Assembly (NCBI RefSeq): GCF_025751575.1
Contig: NZ_JAOWLA010000015.1
Location: 1 to 64,000 of the forward strand
From: Albidovulum sediminicola
GTDB lineage: Bacteria > Pseudomonadota > Alphaproteobacteria > Rhodobacterales > Rhodobacteraceae
Direction of reading: 5' to 3'
DNA: 64,000 nt
In this document: piece by piece, positions 34,353 through 43,891 of the stretch
How the letters are laid out: each line of letters begins with the position of its first letter
Position numbering within the stretch: position 1 is the stretch's first letter
Translations under genes and position numbers: made by a program
Notes under the pieces: model-generated
The model's database searches: none
Told to the model about the DNA's origin: nothing
Seen by the model: the letters and a program-made list of their open reading frames with translations, nothing else

Positions 34353-35309
34353 ATGAGCTTCCGTCTTCCGCCCGCCGCGCCTGCCCGTCCGAACCGCTGC
34401 CAGCTCTTCGGTCCCGGGTCCCGCCCCGCGCTGTTCGAAAAGATGGCGGCTTCCGCGGCCGATGTCATCAACCTCGATCTGGAGGACTCGGTCGCGCCCG
34501 GTGACAAGTCCGAAGCGCGCCGCAACATCATCCAGGCAATCGGTGACGTGGATTGGGGCAGCAAGCATCTTTCGGTGCGCATCAACGGCCTCGATACCCC
34601 CTACTGGTACCGGGATATCGTTGATCTTCTTGAACAATCCTCTGACCGCCTGGACCAGATCATGATCCCGAAGGTCGGTTGCGCCGCCGACGTCTACGCG
34701 GTCGATGCGCTCGTGACGGCGGTCGAAGCGGCCAAGGGCCGCAAGAAGCGCATCGCCCTTGAGGTGATCATCGAAACCGCCGCCGGCATCGCGCATGTGG
34801 AGGAAATCGCGGCCTCCTCGCCCCGTCTGCAAGCGATGAGCCTGGGTGCTGCGGACTTCGCCGCCTCAATGGGGATGCAGACCACCGGCATCGGCGGGAC
34901 GCAGGAAAACTACTATATGGTCCGCGAGGGCGTGAAGCATTGGTCCGACCCCTGGCACTGGGCTCAGGCCGCCATCGTCGCCGCCTGCCGGACCCACGGC
35001 GTCCTGCCGGTCGATGGCCCCTTCGGCGACTTTTCCGACGATGAGGGCTTCCGCGCGCAGGCGCGCCGCTCCGCGACGCTCGGTATGGTCGGCAAATGGG
35101 CGATCCACCCCAAGCAGGTCGCGCTTGCGAACGAGGTGTTCACCCCGTCCGAGGCTCAGGTGACCGAGGCGCGGGAAATCCTCGCCGCGATGGAGGCCGC
35201 CAAGGCCGCGGGCCAGGGGGCCGCGACCTACAAGGGACGCCTGATCGACATCGCCTCCATGCGCCAGGCGGAGGTGATCGTGCGGCAGGCCGAGATCATC
35301 GGCGGCTGA
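34353..35309 (+). CDS. mcl1: L-malyl-CoA / beta-methylmalyl-CoA lyase
   Basis: The 318-residue cytoplasmic enzyme has the same length and nearly continuous resemblance to Rhodobacter Mcl1. It reversibly cleaves beta-methylmalyl-CoA to glyoxylate and propionyl-CoA, and malyl-CoA to glyoxylate and acetyl-CoA, late in the ethylmalonyl-CoA pathway. CitE-like features include NLDLEDSVAPGDK near the start, the Mg-binding Glu in EVIIETAAG and Asp in SLGAADFAASMG, and the C-terminal WAIHPKQ. The ATG at 34353 follows GAGAGAAATC; earlier in-frame codons do not match the family. It indicates acetate assimilation without isocitrate lyase. Confidence 0.95.
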   Translation: MSFRLPPAAPARPNRCQLFGPGSRPALFEKMAASAADVINLDLEDSVAPGDKSEARRNIIQAIGDVDWGSKHLSVRINGLDTPYWYRDIVDLLEQSSDRLDQIMIPKVGCAADVYAVDALVTAVEAAKGRKKRIALEVIIETAAGIAHVEEIAASSPRLQAMSLGAADFAASMGMQTTGIGGTQENYYMVREGVKHWSDPWHWAQAAIVAACRTHGVLPVDGPFGDFSDDEGFRAQARRSATLGMVGKWAIHPKQVALANEVFTPSEAQVTEAREILAAMEAAKAAGQGAATYKGRLIDIASMRQAEVIVRQAEIIGG

Positions 35310-35323
35310 CAAGACCGGCGGAG

Positions 35324-35354
35324 TTGCATTTTCCGGGGCCTCGCTTCATATAAC
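35324..35354 (+). promoter_or_regulatory. candidate sigma-70 promoter of accA
   Basis: TTGCAT at 35324-35329 and TATAAC at 35349-35354 are separated by 19 bases, slightly long. A start near 35361 would leave a short leader before the accA ATG at 35378. Confidence 0.35.
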
Positions 35355-35377
35355 CGGGGTCCTGAACGGAGTGCGAC

Positions 35378-36337
35378 ATGAACTATCTCGAGTTCGAAAA
35401 ACCCCTCGCCGAGATCGAAGGCAAGGCCGAGGAGCTTCGGGCGCTGGCCCGCAAGAACGAGGAGATGAACGTCGAGAAGGAGGCCGCCGCCCTTGACCGG
35501 AAGGCGGCCGAGATCCTGAAGGACCTGTACCGGAGCCTCGACCCCTGGCGGAAATGCCAGGTCGCGCGCCACCCCGACCGCCCGCACTGCAAGGATTACA
35601 TCGAGGCGCTCTTCACCGAGTTCACGCCGCTCGCCGGCGATCGCAACTTCGCCGACGACCACGCGGTGATGGGCGGCATCGCCCGCTTCAACGACCAGCC
35701 GGTGATGGTCATCGGGCACGAAAAGGGCCACGACACCAAGACCCGGATCGAGCGAAACTTCGGCATGGCCCGTCCCGAGGGCTACCGCAAGGCGATCCGG
35801 CTGATGGATATCGCCCATCGCTTCGGCCTGCCGGTGGTGACCCTTGTCGATACGCCCGGCGCCTATCCCGGCAAGGGCGCGGAAGAGCGCGGCCAGTCCG
35901 AGGCGATCGCGCGCGCGACCCAGAAATGCCTTGAGATCGGGGTGCCGCTGATCTCGATCATCATCGGCGAGGGCGGTTCCGGCGGCGCGGTGGCCTTTGC
36001 CACAGCCAACCGGGTCGCGATGCTGGAACACTCGATCTATTCGGTCATCTCGCCCGAAGGCTGCGCCTCGATCCTGTGGAAGGATGCCGAGAAGATGCGC
36101 GAGGCCGCCGAGGCGCTTCGTCTTACGGCGCAGGATTTGCTCAAGCTCGGCGTCATCGACCGCATCGTGCCGGAACCCCTGGGTGGCGCTCAGCGGGGCC
36201 GCAAGGAGGCGATCGAGGCCGTCGGCAAGGCCATCGAGGCGATGCTGAAGGACCTGTCCGGCAAGAAGCCCGCCGAACTCATCAAGGACCGGCGGCGCAA
36301 ATTCCTAGAGATGGGGATGAAAAGCCTCGCGGCCTGA
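35378..36337 (+). CDS. accA: acetyl-CoA carboxylase carboxyltransferase subunit alpha
   Basis: The 319-residue subunit pairs with AccD to carboxylate acetyl-CoA from carboxybiotin, the first step of fatty-acid synthesis. The family opening [14 protein letters not shown], the coiled segment to about residue 45, [35 protein letters not shown] and the oxyanion region IGEGGSGGA are all present. The size is normal. A ribosome site CGGAGTG precedes the ATG. It is transcribed alone after mcl1 and converges on plsC. Confidence 0.97.
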   Translation: MNYLEFEKPLAEIEGKAEELRALARKNEEMNVEKEAAALDRKAAEILKDLYRSLDPWRKCQVARHPDRPHCKDYIEALFTEFTPLAGDRNFADDHAVMGGIARFNDQPVMVIGHEKGHDTKTRIERNFGMARPEGYRKAIRLMDIAHRFGLPVVTLVDTPGAYPGKGAEERGQSEAIARATQKCLEIGVPLISIIIGEGGSGGAVAFATANRVAMLEHSIYSVISPEGCASILWKDAEKMREAAEALRLTAQDLLKLGVIDRIVPEPLGGAQRGRKEAIEAVGKAIEAMLKDLSGKKPAELIKDRRRKFLEMGMKSLAA

Positions 36338-36373
36338 TCGCCGCCCGGCCCCTTCTTCATTGTCCAAATACCC

Positions 36374-36386
36374 CCGCCGGAGGCGG
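36374..36386. terminator. short GC hairpin between accA and plsC
   Basis: CCGCC-GGA-GGCGG is a five-pair hairpin between two convergent genes. No T tract follows. Similar CCGCCGGAGGCGG hairpins are common between Rhodobacterales genes and may act as termination or processing sites. Confidence 0.35.
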
Positions 36387-36444
36387 ACCGACGCCCCGGC
36401 GCGCCTGACCGCGTAGGCTGGGTGCGGGCCCGGGGGGCCTCGGC

Positions 36445-37182
36445 CTAGTCCGGGATCTTGAACCCCGCTTCCGCCATCAGCCGGTTCGAGGCATCCTCGA
36501 CGGCGGGTTCGATCCGGGTCATGAAGGCATCGACGCGCATGCCCGCCGGGATGCGCGGCAGGAACTCCACCACGGCAAGCCCCGGTTTTCTAAGGAGCCC
36601 GTGGCGCGGCCAGAACACACCGACATTGGTGGCCGCGGGAACGCAGTCCCGCTTGAGCTGCGCGTAAAGCACCCCGACGCCGACCTTGTAGGGCTTGGTG
36701 GCGCCTGCGGCGACGCGCGTTCCCTGAGGATAGATGATCAGCTGTCCGGGCTGATCGCTCCGGGCGGCCTTGACGTCCGCCACCATCTTGCGCATCGCCT
36801 CGCCGCCGCGCCCACGATCGACCGGGATGCAGCCCAGCCGCTTGGCGTACCAGCCGACGAACGGCGCCCACAGCAACTCCTTCTTCATGATGAACCTGGG
36901 GCGGGGAACCACAGAGATGATCAGGATGATGTCGAAGAAGCTCTGATGTTTCGCCCCGATCAGCACCTCGTCCTGCGGCACCTCCCCCCGGATTTCGGAG
37001 CGCAGACCTACGATGGCCGCGGCCGACCAGCGGACCCAGCGGGTATAGCCGTGAACGGCCCGGATCGCGTTGTCCTTGTTCCAGAGCACCGCGGGAAGCC
37101 AACCCAGCGCATAGATGGCAAGCGCCAGGTACATCTGGAAGATGAAGATCGCAGAGAGAAGATATTGCAGCGCAAGTCTCAT
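36445..37182 (-). CDS. plsC: 1-acyl-sn-glycerol-3-phosphate acyltransferase
   Basis: This 245-residue inner-membrane enzyme of phosphatidic acid synthesis has an N-terminal membrane helix (about 5-33). The catalytic HX4D motif is His79-Asp84 (KHQSFFD). The third motif reads YPQGTR (151-156), with Gln where many enzymes have Glu, a variant seen in alphaproteobacteria. The substrate motif region CIPVDRG is at about 118-124. It follows ftsX by 10 bases on the same strand and may share its transcript. Confidence 0.92.
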   Translation of the reverse strand: MRLALQYLLSAIFIFQMYLALAIYALGWLPAVLWNKDNAIRAVHGYTRWVRWSAAAIVGLRSEIRGEVPQDEVLIGAKHQSFFDIILIISVVPRPRFIMKKELLWAPFVGWYAKRLGCIPVDRGRGGEAMRKMVADVKAARSDQPGQLIIYPQGTRVAAGATKPYKVGVGVLYAQLKRDCVPAATNVGVFWPRHGLLRKPGLAVVEFLPRIPAGMRVDAFMTRIEPAVEDASNRLMAEAGFKIPD

Positions 37183-37192
37183 GTTCGGTGCC

Positions 37193-38095
37193 TCATGCTT
37201 CGCTTTTCAGCCGGCCGAGTGCGGCGGCGCGGGTCGCCAGAAGGGCGGCAAGGGCCGCGATCGCCGGCACGGCCAGCGGCCAGAGCCATTCGCGGCCCGA
37301 AAATCCAAGATGCGCCAGAACCTGACCGTCGGCGACCACCGGCAGGAAGGCAACCGCCGACCCCGCCAGCGCCGTTCCGGCGAGCGCACCCGCGAAGCTG
37401 CGAAGGGTGAAGCGTCGGACGAAGGCGCGCGCGATGGTCACGTCGCGCGCCCCGATCAGGCGCAAAACGCGGATCACCTGCCCGTTCGCGGCAAGTGCGG
37501 CCTGCGCAGCCAGCGTCACCATGGCAACCGTCGCGCCCCCGATCAGGATCAGCGACAGCACCGCAAGGCGTCTGAGGCCCAGTGCCGTTTCAACCAGCGG
37601 CCTGCGCCAGCGGGTGTGATCGTCGAGCTGCGCGCCGGGCGCCTCGGCGGCAAGGCGTAGCGCAAGCCCCGTGCCGTCGAAACCCGCGCGCGCGGTGGAA
37701 AGCTCCACCAGACGCGGGATCGGCAGCGACTCGACCGGCAGGTCCGGGCCGAACCAGGGGGCGAGCAGTGCGCGGGTCTCCTCCTCCGGGATCGCGCGCG
37801 CGCCGGTCACGCCGGGCGTCGTCTCCAGAACCTCCAGGACGCGCTTGACCTGGGTTTCGGCCTGCTCGGGCGCGGCGGAGATCCGCACCGTTGCGGTATC
37901 GAGCAGCGCGGCGGACCAGCTGTCGGCCAGGCGGTTCGCCGAAAGCGCCAGCGCCAGCGCGAAGACCGCGAGGAAGGCCATCGCGCCCGCGGTGAAAACC
38001 GTCAGCGTGGCGCTGCTGCCGGAGGGCGGGACGATCCGGTCGATCCACGGGGCCAGCTTCGGGCGGCGCGACAGGAAGGGCGGCAGGGTCATCAC
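37193..38095 (-). CDS. ftsX: cell-division protein FtsX
   Basis: The 300-residue permease-like protein has a transmembrane helix at about 33-53, then a periplasmic domain with RISAAPEQ...VLEVLETTPGV. Three more helices lie at about 175-200, 230-250 and 272-290, the usual four-helix FtsX layout. It forms a complex with FtsE that activates peptidoglycan hydrolysis at division. The ATG overlaps the FtsE stop by four bases. The sequence is divergent but the pairing is decisive. Confidence 0.88.
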   Translation of the reverse strand: MMTLPPFLSRRPKLAPWIDRIVPPSGSSATLTVFTAGAMAFLAVFALALALSANRLADSWSAALLDTATVRISAAPEQAETQVKRVLEVLETTPGVTGARAIPEEETRALLAPWFGPDLPVESLPIPRLVELSTARAGFDGTGLALRLAAEAPGAQLDDHTRWRRPLVETALGLRRLAVLSLILIGGATVAMVTLAAQAALAANGQVIRVLRLIGARDVTIARAFVRRFTLRSFAGALAGTALAGSAVAFLPVVADGQVLAHLGFSGREWLWPLAVPAIAALAALLATRAAALGRLKSEA

Positions 38096-38763
38096 AGATC
38101 CGCCCCCGCCAGTTGCAGCCGCCGGTCCTTGATCCTCAGAACCCGGGCCGAAACCTGCGCCTTCGCGGTTCTGATCAGGTTCAGGTCATGGGTGGCGATC
38201 AACACGGTCTTGCCCATCTTGTTCAGCTCGATCAGCAGCGAGAGAAGCCGCTGCGACATTTCCCAGTCGAGGTTGCCGGTCGGCTCGTCGGCGAGGATGA
38301 CATCGGGCGAGGTGACGATCGCCCGGGCCAGGGCGCCGCGCTGGCGCTCGCCCCCCGAAAGCTCCGGCGGCAGCGCCTCGCCGCGGCTGCGCAGGCCGAC
38401 CCAGGCCAGAAGCTCCCTGAGTTCTTCCGCCACCACCGGGCGGCCCGCGATGACCAGCGGAAGGGCCACATTTTCCGCAAGCGGAAGGTGGTCGAGGAAT
38501 TCGCAGTCCTGATGCACGAAGCCAATCCGCCGCCGCATCCCGGCCAGCCCGTCGCGAGAGAGCCGCGCGAGCTCTTCGCCAAAGACCGAAAGGCTGCCTG
38601 AAACCGGGCGAAGCTCGCCGTAACAAAGCTTCAGAAAGGTCGTCTTGCCGGCGCCGGACGGGCCCGTCAGGAAGTGGAAAGACCCCGGCGGCAGGGTCAA
38701 GGTCATATCCGAAAGCAGCGTTCTGCCAGCGTAGCCGTAGCTTGCGTCGCGCAGTTCGATCAC
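38092..38763 (-). CDS. ftsE: cell-division ATP-binding protein FtsE
   Basis: The 223-residue ABC ATPase has Walker A GPSGAGKTT, signature LSGGERQRGALARA, Walker B VILADEPTGNLD and switch His in IATHDLN. The start is the GTG at 38763: GGAGG lies eight bases upstream, homology begins at VIELRDASYGY, and the size then equals typical FtsE. The Met at 38853 would add 30 unrelated residues. It is divergent from the zinc-ribbon gene. Confidence 0.93.
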   Translation of the reverse strand: MIELRDASYGYAGRTLLSDMTLTLPPGSFHFLTGPSGAGKTTFLKLCYGELRPVSGSLSVFGEELARLSRDGLAGMRRRIGFVHQDCEFLDHLPLAENVALPLVIAGRPVVAEELRELLAWVGLRSRGEALPPELSGGERQRGALARAIVTSPDVILADEPTGNLDWEMSQRLLSLLIELNKMGKTVLIATHDLNLIRTAKAQVSARVLRIKDRRLQLAGADL

Positions 38764-38836
38764 CCTAAACCTCCGTTGATGGCGTGACATTCCGGCCCCG
38801 GTGCCCGCCCGTTTGGCCGCCATGCATCGCAAATGC

Positions 38837-38865
38837 TTGGATCGCGGCGCCATGCTTGCTACAAC
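38837..38865 (+). promoter_or_regulatory. candidate sigma-70 promoter of the zinc-ribbon gene
   Basis: TTGGAT at 38837-38842 and TACAAC at 38860-38865 are separated by exactly 17 bases. The predicted transcript would begin about 60 bases before the ATG at 38931. Confidence 0.45.
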
Positions 38866-38930
38866 AGGCTAACAACAAAGGCCAGAATGGCGATGAGCGT
38901 TCGGGCTCGGGCAGTAAATCGGGTGACAAG

Positions 38931-39857
38931 ATGCGGCTGGTATGCCCCAAATGCGGCGCGCAGTACGAGATTGAGGACAGCCTCATTCCCGCAGCTGGGC
39001 GAGATGTCCAATGTTCCGACTGCGGGACGGCGTGGTTTCAGAAAAGCGCGGCCGCTCTGACGGCAGAGGCGGAGGCCAGCCGCGCGGCGATGGAATGGTC
39101 GGAAAGCACCGATCTTGCCGGTGCGTCAGACGCCCCCGCCCAAGAGCCGCGCGCGTCAGAGCCGGAAGAAATCCCGTCGTCGGAGCCCGAACCCGCGCCA
39201 GCGCTAGCGGCAGCGGTCCAGGCCGAACCGGACCCGCAGCCAGCGGAACCTGAGCCCCAGGCCGAAGCCCCGGCGGCTGAGCCGGTCTTCAAACGGCGCG
39301 CAATTGACGAGGCCACGCTGAGCGTCCTGCGCGAAGAGGCGGAGCGTGAAACGCAGGCCCGCGTTGCCGAGGGGACCGCCACAGCACCGGCCGTGCCCCA
39401 TCATGAACCCGCCCCCGAACGCAGCATGGATATCCGCGCGGCGGAGGAGGCTCAGCCGGAACCGGCGGCAGAGCCCGCCCCCGCGCTGGTGGTCGAAGCC
39501 GCAGTTGATGGGGCGGAGGAAGACGATCGCCAGTCCCGCAAGGAGCTTCTGCCCGATATCGAGCAGATCAACTCGACCCTGCGCTCGACCTCTGGCCGTG
39601 CCGATGATGCGGTGCTGAAGGACGCGCCCCAGAACCTGCGCCGCCATCGCGGCGCCTTTCGCTTTGGCCTGATCAGCGCGCTGGCCGCGGTCGCGACGCT
39701 GGTGCTGCTTTACGCGCTGGCCCCGGCCATCGTGGGCGCCTTCCCGGGCAGCGAAGACCGGATGGCGGCCTATGTCGAGGCCGTTGACGGGTTCCGCCGC
39801 TGGCTTGAGACGGTTGTCCTCGCCGCAGCGGAAGCGATGGGCGGACCCGACCGCTAA
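38931..39857 (+). CDS. MJ0042-type zinc-ribbon membrane protein
   Basis: The 308-residue protein opens with the zinc ribbon MRLVCPKCGAQYEI ... CSDCGTAWF (two CxxC pairs). A long acidic Ala/Pro/Glu-rich linker (about 50-215) follows, and there is one membrane helix near 245-265 (FGLISALAAVATLVLLYAL). The ATG at 38931 was chosen because the ribbon starts there; upstream codons lack homology. Such proteins sit beside ftsE in Rhodobacterales. Their role is not established; a regulatory or envelope role is possible. Confidence 0.75.
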   Translation: MRLVCPKCGAQYEIEDSLIPAAGRDVQCSDCGTAWFQKSAAALTAEAEASRAAMEWSESTDLAGASDAPAQEPRASEPEEIPSSEPEPAPALAAAVQAEPDPQPAEPEPQAEAPAAEPVFKRRAIDEATLSVLREEAERETQARVAEGTATAPAVPHHEPAPERSMDIRAAEEAQPEPAAEPAPALVVEAAVDGAEEDDRQSRKELLPDIEQINSTLRSTSGRADDAVLKDAPQNLRRHRGAFRFGLISALAAVATLVLLYALAPAIVGAFPGSEDRMAAYVEAVDGFRRWLETVVLAAAEAMGGPDR

Positions 39858-39888
39858 CAGGTGGCGCTCGGCCCGGCCGTGACCTTGG

Positions 39889-42462
39889 TCAGAACCGGTC
39901 CAGCAAGCGTCTGAGATAATCCAGTTCCAGTTGCGGACGGGTTCGGTCGTTCGAACGGCGGCGCAATTCGTCGAGCAGGTCGATCGCGCGACGGTAAACG
40001 TCCTTGTCCTGCAGCATGTTCTGGCCGGAATCGATGCCGCCAATGCTGCCCGCCGTCCGGCCCAGCGGATCGCGCGGCACCTCGCGCGTGCCATCGGCCT
40101 GCGCCTGCCCCTGGTTGCCCGGCTGGTCCGGGCGGTTCTGGGCCAGCGCCTCGCCCAGCGAACGCAGGCCCTCCCGCAGGTTGCGGATTGCCTCTGCCTG
40201 GCGGTCCAGCGCACCAGCCATGTCGCCGTCGCGCAGCGCGCCCTCGGCGTCCTCCATCGCCCGACCGGCGTCGCGCAGGGCCTGGCGGGCCGCCTCGTCC
40301 AGATCTCCGCCGCCGGTATCGGGCAGGCGGCCTTGCTGCTCGGCCAGCTGGTCGCGCAGCGCCCGCTGGCGTTCGGCCAGGCTGCGCGGGTCGCCCTCGC
40401 CCGTGCCGCCGCGCGGGTCGGTCTGTTCGGCGGTTCCCTCGCCTTCGCCGCCCGGCTGCCCGGGGCGGGCCTGCTGCTGGTCGCCGCCGCGCCCGCCCTG
40501 TTGAAGCCTGCGGAACGCCTCGTCGGAAAGCTGCTGCTGCCCGCGCAGGGTCTGCTGAAGGTCCCGCATCGACTGACCGCCGGGGGATTGCTCGCCCTCG
40601 CCGCCTTCGCCTTGGGTAACTTGCATATTCTCCATCATCCGGCTGAGCTGGTCGAGCAGCTCCTGCGCCTCGGCCATGCGGCCTTCTTCCATCAGGCGCT
40701 GGATCTCGTCCATCATCTGCTGAAGCTGGTCGCCGGTCATCGTCTGACCGTTTTCCGCACGCCGGTCGGGTTCGTCGGTATTGTCCTGACGCTGGGCGTT
40801 TTCGGCAAGCTCGCGGATGTAGTCGTTGGTCGCCTGCTTGAGGTCGTCCATCAGCTTCTGGATCTCGTCCGGGCTGGCACCGTTGCGGATCGCCTCGGAC
40901 AGCCGTTCCTGCGCCTGCCGCATCTTTTCGAGCGCATCCGAAAGCCCGCCGTCCTCGATCAGGATCGCGACCTCCCACAAGGCCTCGGCGATCTCGTCGC
41001 GCATCGTGGGTGTCAGCAACCCTTGGGCGAGCCCGCCGTCAAGCCGCCGCATCGCGACCCGCAGCATCAGATAGGCGCGTTCATTGCGAATGAAGCCCTC
41101 TGGCCGGTGGGTGATGGCACGCAGGATCTGGGCGGAGCGCCTGCCGTTTTCGCGCGACCACAAGATATCGCGCCGCATCTCCGCGACGGCAGCGGCGAGC
41201 GGGTCGAAGAAGCGCCGCCCCGGCAGCAGGATGTCTCGCAGATCACTCTGGCCGAACTGGCCGCGGGAATCCTCGACGAACAGGCGCATGCGGACCGGCA
41301 GGTTGGACCAGACATGCTTCGAGGCATCCTCGACCAGCGTTTCGGTGAAGTCGGCGCGGCTTCCCGCGAAGGGCAGCGGCAGGTCGTAGACCAGGGTTTC
41401 CTGCGGTTCCGGGTCCGTGGCAAGGCCGTGGCGCCGGTCGAGCCGGTCCGTGTCCAGCGTGAATTCCGCGCGCCCGCGCAGGACGGCGTAGTCGTCCCGC
41501 GCGGTGAAAGGCTGCGACATGACCCCGTCCGCCTGGCGGTTGATCGCGCCCGCGAACTCGACGCTTGGGGACGTGTCGGGGGAGACGGTCAGCTGCCATT
41601 CCCGGCCCCCGTCGCCGGAGATGCTGAGGGTGCCGGAGCGCGCGGCCTCGAAATCATAGGCGCGGACGGGGATCGCGGCCGTGCTGTCGCCCGGCGGTTC
41701 CCCCGCCGCGTCGCGGCCAGAGACGCTTTCGAACAGAGAAAGCTCGCTCGCCGGGGCATAAAGCCGGACGGTCACGCGGGTGCCCTCGGGCACGGTGACG
41801 CCTTCGGCTTCGATCGTATTGAGATACAGGCTGGGCTTGCCTGTGTAGCGGGGTGGCTCCAGCCAGGCTTCCCAGGAGGGACCGGCGGGAATGGATGCGC
41901 CCGCAGGTCCCGTCGCGCCGGTCGCGACGCTGCCGACCTTCCAGATCGAGCCGAAAAGCAGCGCCATGACCAGCGCCGTCAGCGCGGCATAGCGCAGCGC
42001 GTAGGGATCGCGCCGCGCAATCCGCAGATCCGGCGCGACGGGCCGCGCCCCGGACAGCCGCGCCGCCATCCGGTCCAGATGTGCCCGCCAGACCTTCGCG
42101 CTTTCGGGGTCCTGGTCGCCCACCGCCTGATGGTCCGTCAGGGTCGCGATCGGGCGGCCGGGCAGGGTGGCGTCCAGTCGCGCCGCCGCCTCGTCCCGGC
42201 TCGGCCAATGGAACTGGCGGGCGCCCCGCCAAAGGCTCGTCCCAAGCAGAAGCAGGCAGAGGACCGAACCGATCCAGAACACCTCGACTGACAGGCGATC
42301 CTGAAGCCCGAAGGCCAGCGCCGCGATCAGCGAGGACAGGATCGTCCAGACAGGCCAGAAGCCGCGCGTGATGCGCTCGGCCGCCATGCCCGCCCGCGTG
42401 ATGCGAAGCGGCCAGCGGATGTCCCGCATCGCGGGGCCTGGGGTCGGTGTCTGTTGCGTCAT
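39889..42462 (-). CDS. TIGR02302-family (DUF4175-like) membrane protein
   Basis: The 857-residue protein has hydrophobic segments at about 35-50, 55-75 and 157-180. A large extracytoplasmic region follows. From about 540 to 800 it is very rich in Gln, Arg, Glu and Gly (MMDEIQRLMEEGRMAEAQEL; QGEGGEGEQSPGGQ), typical of TIGR02302 proteins. It ends LELDYLRRLLDRF. The molecular function of the family is unknown. It lies downstream of lysA on the same strand, the usual order in Rhodobacterales. Confidence 0.85.
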   Translation of the reverse strand: MTQQTPTPGPAMRDIRWPLRITRAGMAAERITRGFWPVWTILSSLIAALAFGLQDRLSVEVFWIGSVLCLLLLGTSLWRGARQFHWPSRDEAAARLDATLPGRPIATLTDHQAVGDQDPESAKVWRAHLDRMAARLSGARPVAPDLRIARRDPYALRYAALTALVMALLFGSIWKVGSVATGATGPAGASIPAGPSWEAWLEPPRYTGKPSLYLNTIEAEGVTVPEGTRVTVRLYAPASELSLFESVSGRDAAGEPPGDSTAAIPVRAYDFEAARSGTLSISGDGGREWQLTVSPDTSPSVEFAGAINRQADGVMSQPFTARDDYAVLRGRAEFTLDTDRLDRRHGLATDPEPQETLVYDLPLPFAGSRADFTETLVEDASKHVWSNLPVRMRLFVEDSRGQFGQSDLRDILLPGRRFFDPLAAAVAEMRRDILWSRENGRRSAQILRAITHRPEGFIRNERAYLMLRVAMRRLDGGLAQGLLTPTMRDEIAEALWEVAILIEDGGLSDALEKMRQAQERLSEAIRNGASPDEIQKLMDDLKQATNDYIRELAENAQRQDNTDEPDRRAENGQTMTGDQLQQMMDEIQRLMEEGRMAEAQELLDQLSRMMENMQVTQGEGGEGEQSPGGQSMRDLQQTLRGQQQLSDEAFRRLQQGGRGGDQQQARPGQPGGEGEGTAEQTDPRGGTGEGDPRSLAERQRALRDQLAEQQGRLPDTGGGDLDEAARQALRDAGRAMEDAEGALRDGDMAGALDRQAEAIRNLREGLRSLGEALAQNRPDQPGNQGQAQADGTREVPRDPLGRTAGSIGGIDSGQNMLQDKDVYRRAIDLLDELRRRSNDRTRPQLELDYLRRLLDRF

Positions 42463-42499
42463 TCTCCCCGTCCGTGACGCGACCGCGCGGGCCTGCGCG

Positions 42500-43765
42500 T
42501 CAGAGCCACTCGGGGATGCTATCGCGCTTTATGATCTCGTCAAAGCTCGGACGGGCGCGGATGACGGCGAATTGATCCCCATGGACGAGCACTTCGGGCA
42601 CAAGCGGGCGGGTGTTGTATTCCGACGCCATGACCGCGCCATAGGCCCCGGCGGAGCGGAAGGCCACCAGATCGTCCGGCTCGAGCGGCGGCAGGGGCCG
42701 CGCCTTGGCGAAGGTGTCGCCGGTCTCGCAGACCGGGCCCACGATGTCGCAGGGCTGGGGCTCCAGGCCCGGCGCGGGCTCGATCACAGGGACGATGTCG
42801 TGATGCGCGCCATACATCGAGGGCCGCACGAGGTCGTTCATCGCCGCGTCGAGGATCAGGAAATCCCGGCCCTCACCGTGCTTGAGGTAGATGACCGAGG
42901 CGACCAGCAGCCCCGCGTTGCCCGAAATCAGCCGCCCCGGCTCGATCTCGACCTCGCAGCCCAGGTCGCCGACGGTGCGCTTGATCAGCGCGCCGTATTC
43001 CACCGGAAGCGGCGGGGCCGAGTTGGAGCGTTCGTAGGGGATGCCGAGCCCGCCGCCGAGGTCGAGCCGCGTGATCGTATGGCCGTCAGCGCGCAGCGCG
43101 CGTGTCAGTTCGGCGACCTTGGTATAGGCGAGTTCGAAGGGCTCCAGATCGGTCAGCTGGCTGCCGATGTGAACATCGATGCCCACGATATTGATCCCGG
43201 GCAGGCGGGCGGCCTCGGCATAGACTTCCCGCGCGCGGGCGATCGGGATGCCGAACTTGTTTTCCTTCTTGCCGGTGGCGATCTTTTCATGGGTCTTCGC
43301 GTCCACGTCCGGGTTCACGCGGATGGCGATGGGCGCCACAGCGCCGAGAGCCGAGGCGACCTCGGACAGCGCCAGAAGCTCCGGCTCGCTTTCGACGTTG
43401 AACTGGCGGATGCCGCCCTCAAGCGCCTGGCGCATTTCGGCCCGGGTCTTGCCGACGCCGGAAAAGACGATGCGTTCGCCCGGAACGCCGGCCGCCTTGG
43501 CGCGCAGGTATTCCCCGCCCGAGACCACGTCCATCCCCGCCCCGAGCCGCGCCAGCGTCTTCAGGACCGCGACATTGCCGTTGGATTTCACCGCGAAGCA
43601 GACCAGGTGCGGCAGGGGCGACAGCGCCTCCTCGAAAAGCCGGTAATGCCGTTCGAGCGTGGCGGTGGAATAGACATAGAAGGGCGTGCCCACGGCGGCT
43701 GCGATCTCGGGGATCGCCACGTCCTCGGCGTGAAGGACACCGTCGCGGTAAAGGAAATGGTCCAT
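42500..43765 (-). CDS. lysA: diaminopimelate decarboxylase
   Basis: The 421-residue PLP enzyme of the final lysine step is cytoplasmic. The PLP lysine is Lys60 in CFAVKSNGN. Other family blocks are GLGIPYERSN after LDLGG, EPGRLISGNAG for phosphate binding, and the active-site CETGD. The length is normal and homology starts at MDHFLYRDGVLHAED. A 126-base gap with an inverted repeat separates it from the divergent TetR gene. Confidence 0.96.
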   Translation of the reverse strand: MDHFLYRDGVLHAEDVAIPEIAAAVGTPFYVYSTATLERHYRLFEEALSPLPHLVCFAVKSNGNVAVLKTLARLGAGMDVVSGGEYLRAKAAGVPGERIVFSGVGKTRAEMRQALEGGIRQFNVESEPELLALSEVASALGAVAPIAIRVNPDVDAKTHEKIATGKKENKFGIPIARAREVYAEAARLPGINIVGIDVHIGSQLTDLEPFELAYTKVAELTRALRADGHTITRLDLGGGLGIPYERSNSAPPLPVEYGALIKRTVGDLGCEVEIEPGRLISGNAGLLVASVIYLKHGEGRDFLILDAAMNDLVRPSMYGAHHDIVPVIEPAPGLEPQPCDIVGPVCETGDTFAKARPLPPLEPDDLVAFRSAGAYGAVMASEYNTRPLVPEVLVHGDQFAVIRARPSFDEIIKRDSIPEWL

Positions 43766-43850
43766 GGTCGCGCACCCTCGTTCCCAATTCGGGGCCGAGG
43801 CTTAGTCGATCCGTGACGCGAAGGAAAGCGTCCTGAGGCAGGTTGAAATC

Positions 43851-43866
43851 AATCAATCGTTTGATT
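43851..43866. promoter_or_regulatory. probable operator of the CecR-like regulator
   Basis: AATCAA-TCGT-TTGATT is a perfect 16-base inverted repeat ending 25 bases before the regulator's ATG. Autoregulation by the adjacent TetR-type protein is the likely purpose; lysA on the other side could be affected as well. Confidence 0.6.
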
Positions 43867-43891
43867 AAAGTTGCTGCGACTCGGAGGCCCC

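Noticed and set aside
33839-34585. 248-codon minus-strand ORF over the mcl1 leader and 5' end
   Set aside because: Its N-terminal part is antisense to mcl1. An internal start would coincide with the mcl1 ATG (CATG), there is no ribosome site, and no family is recognised. Part of it has protein-like texture, so this is a cautious rejection.
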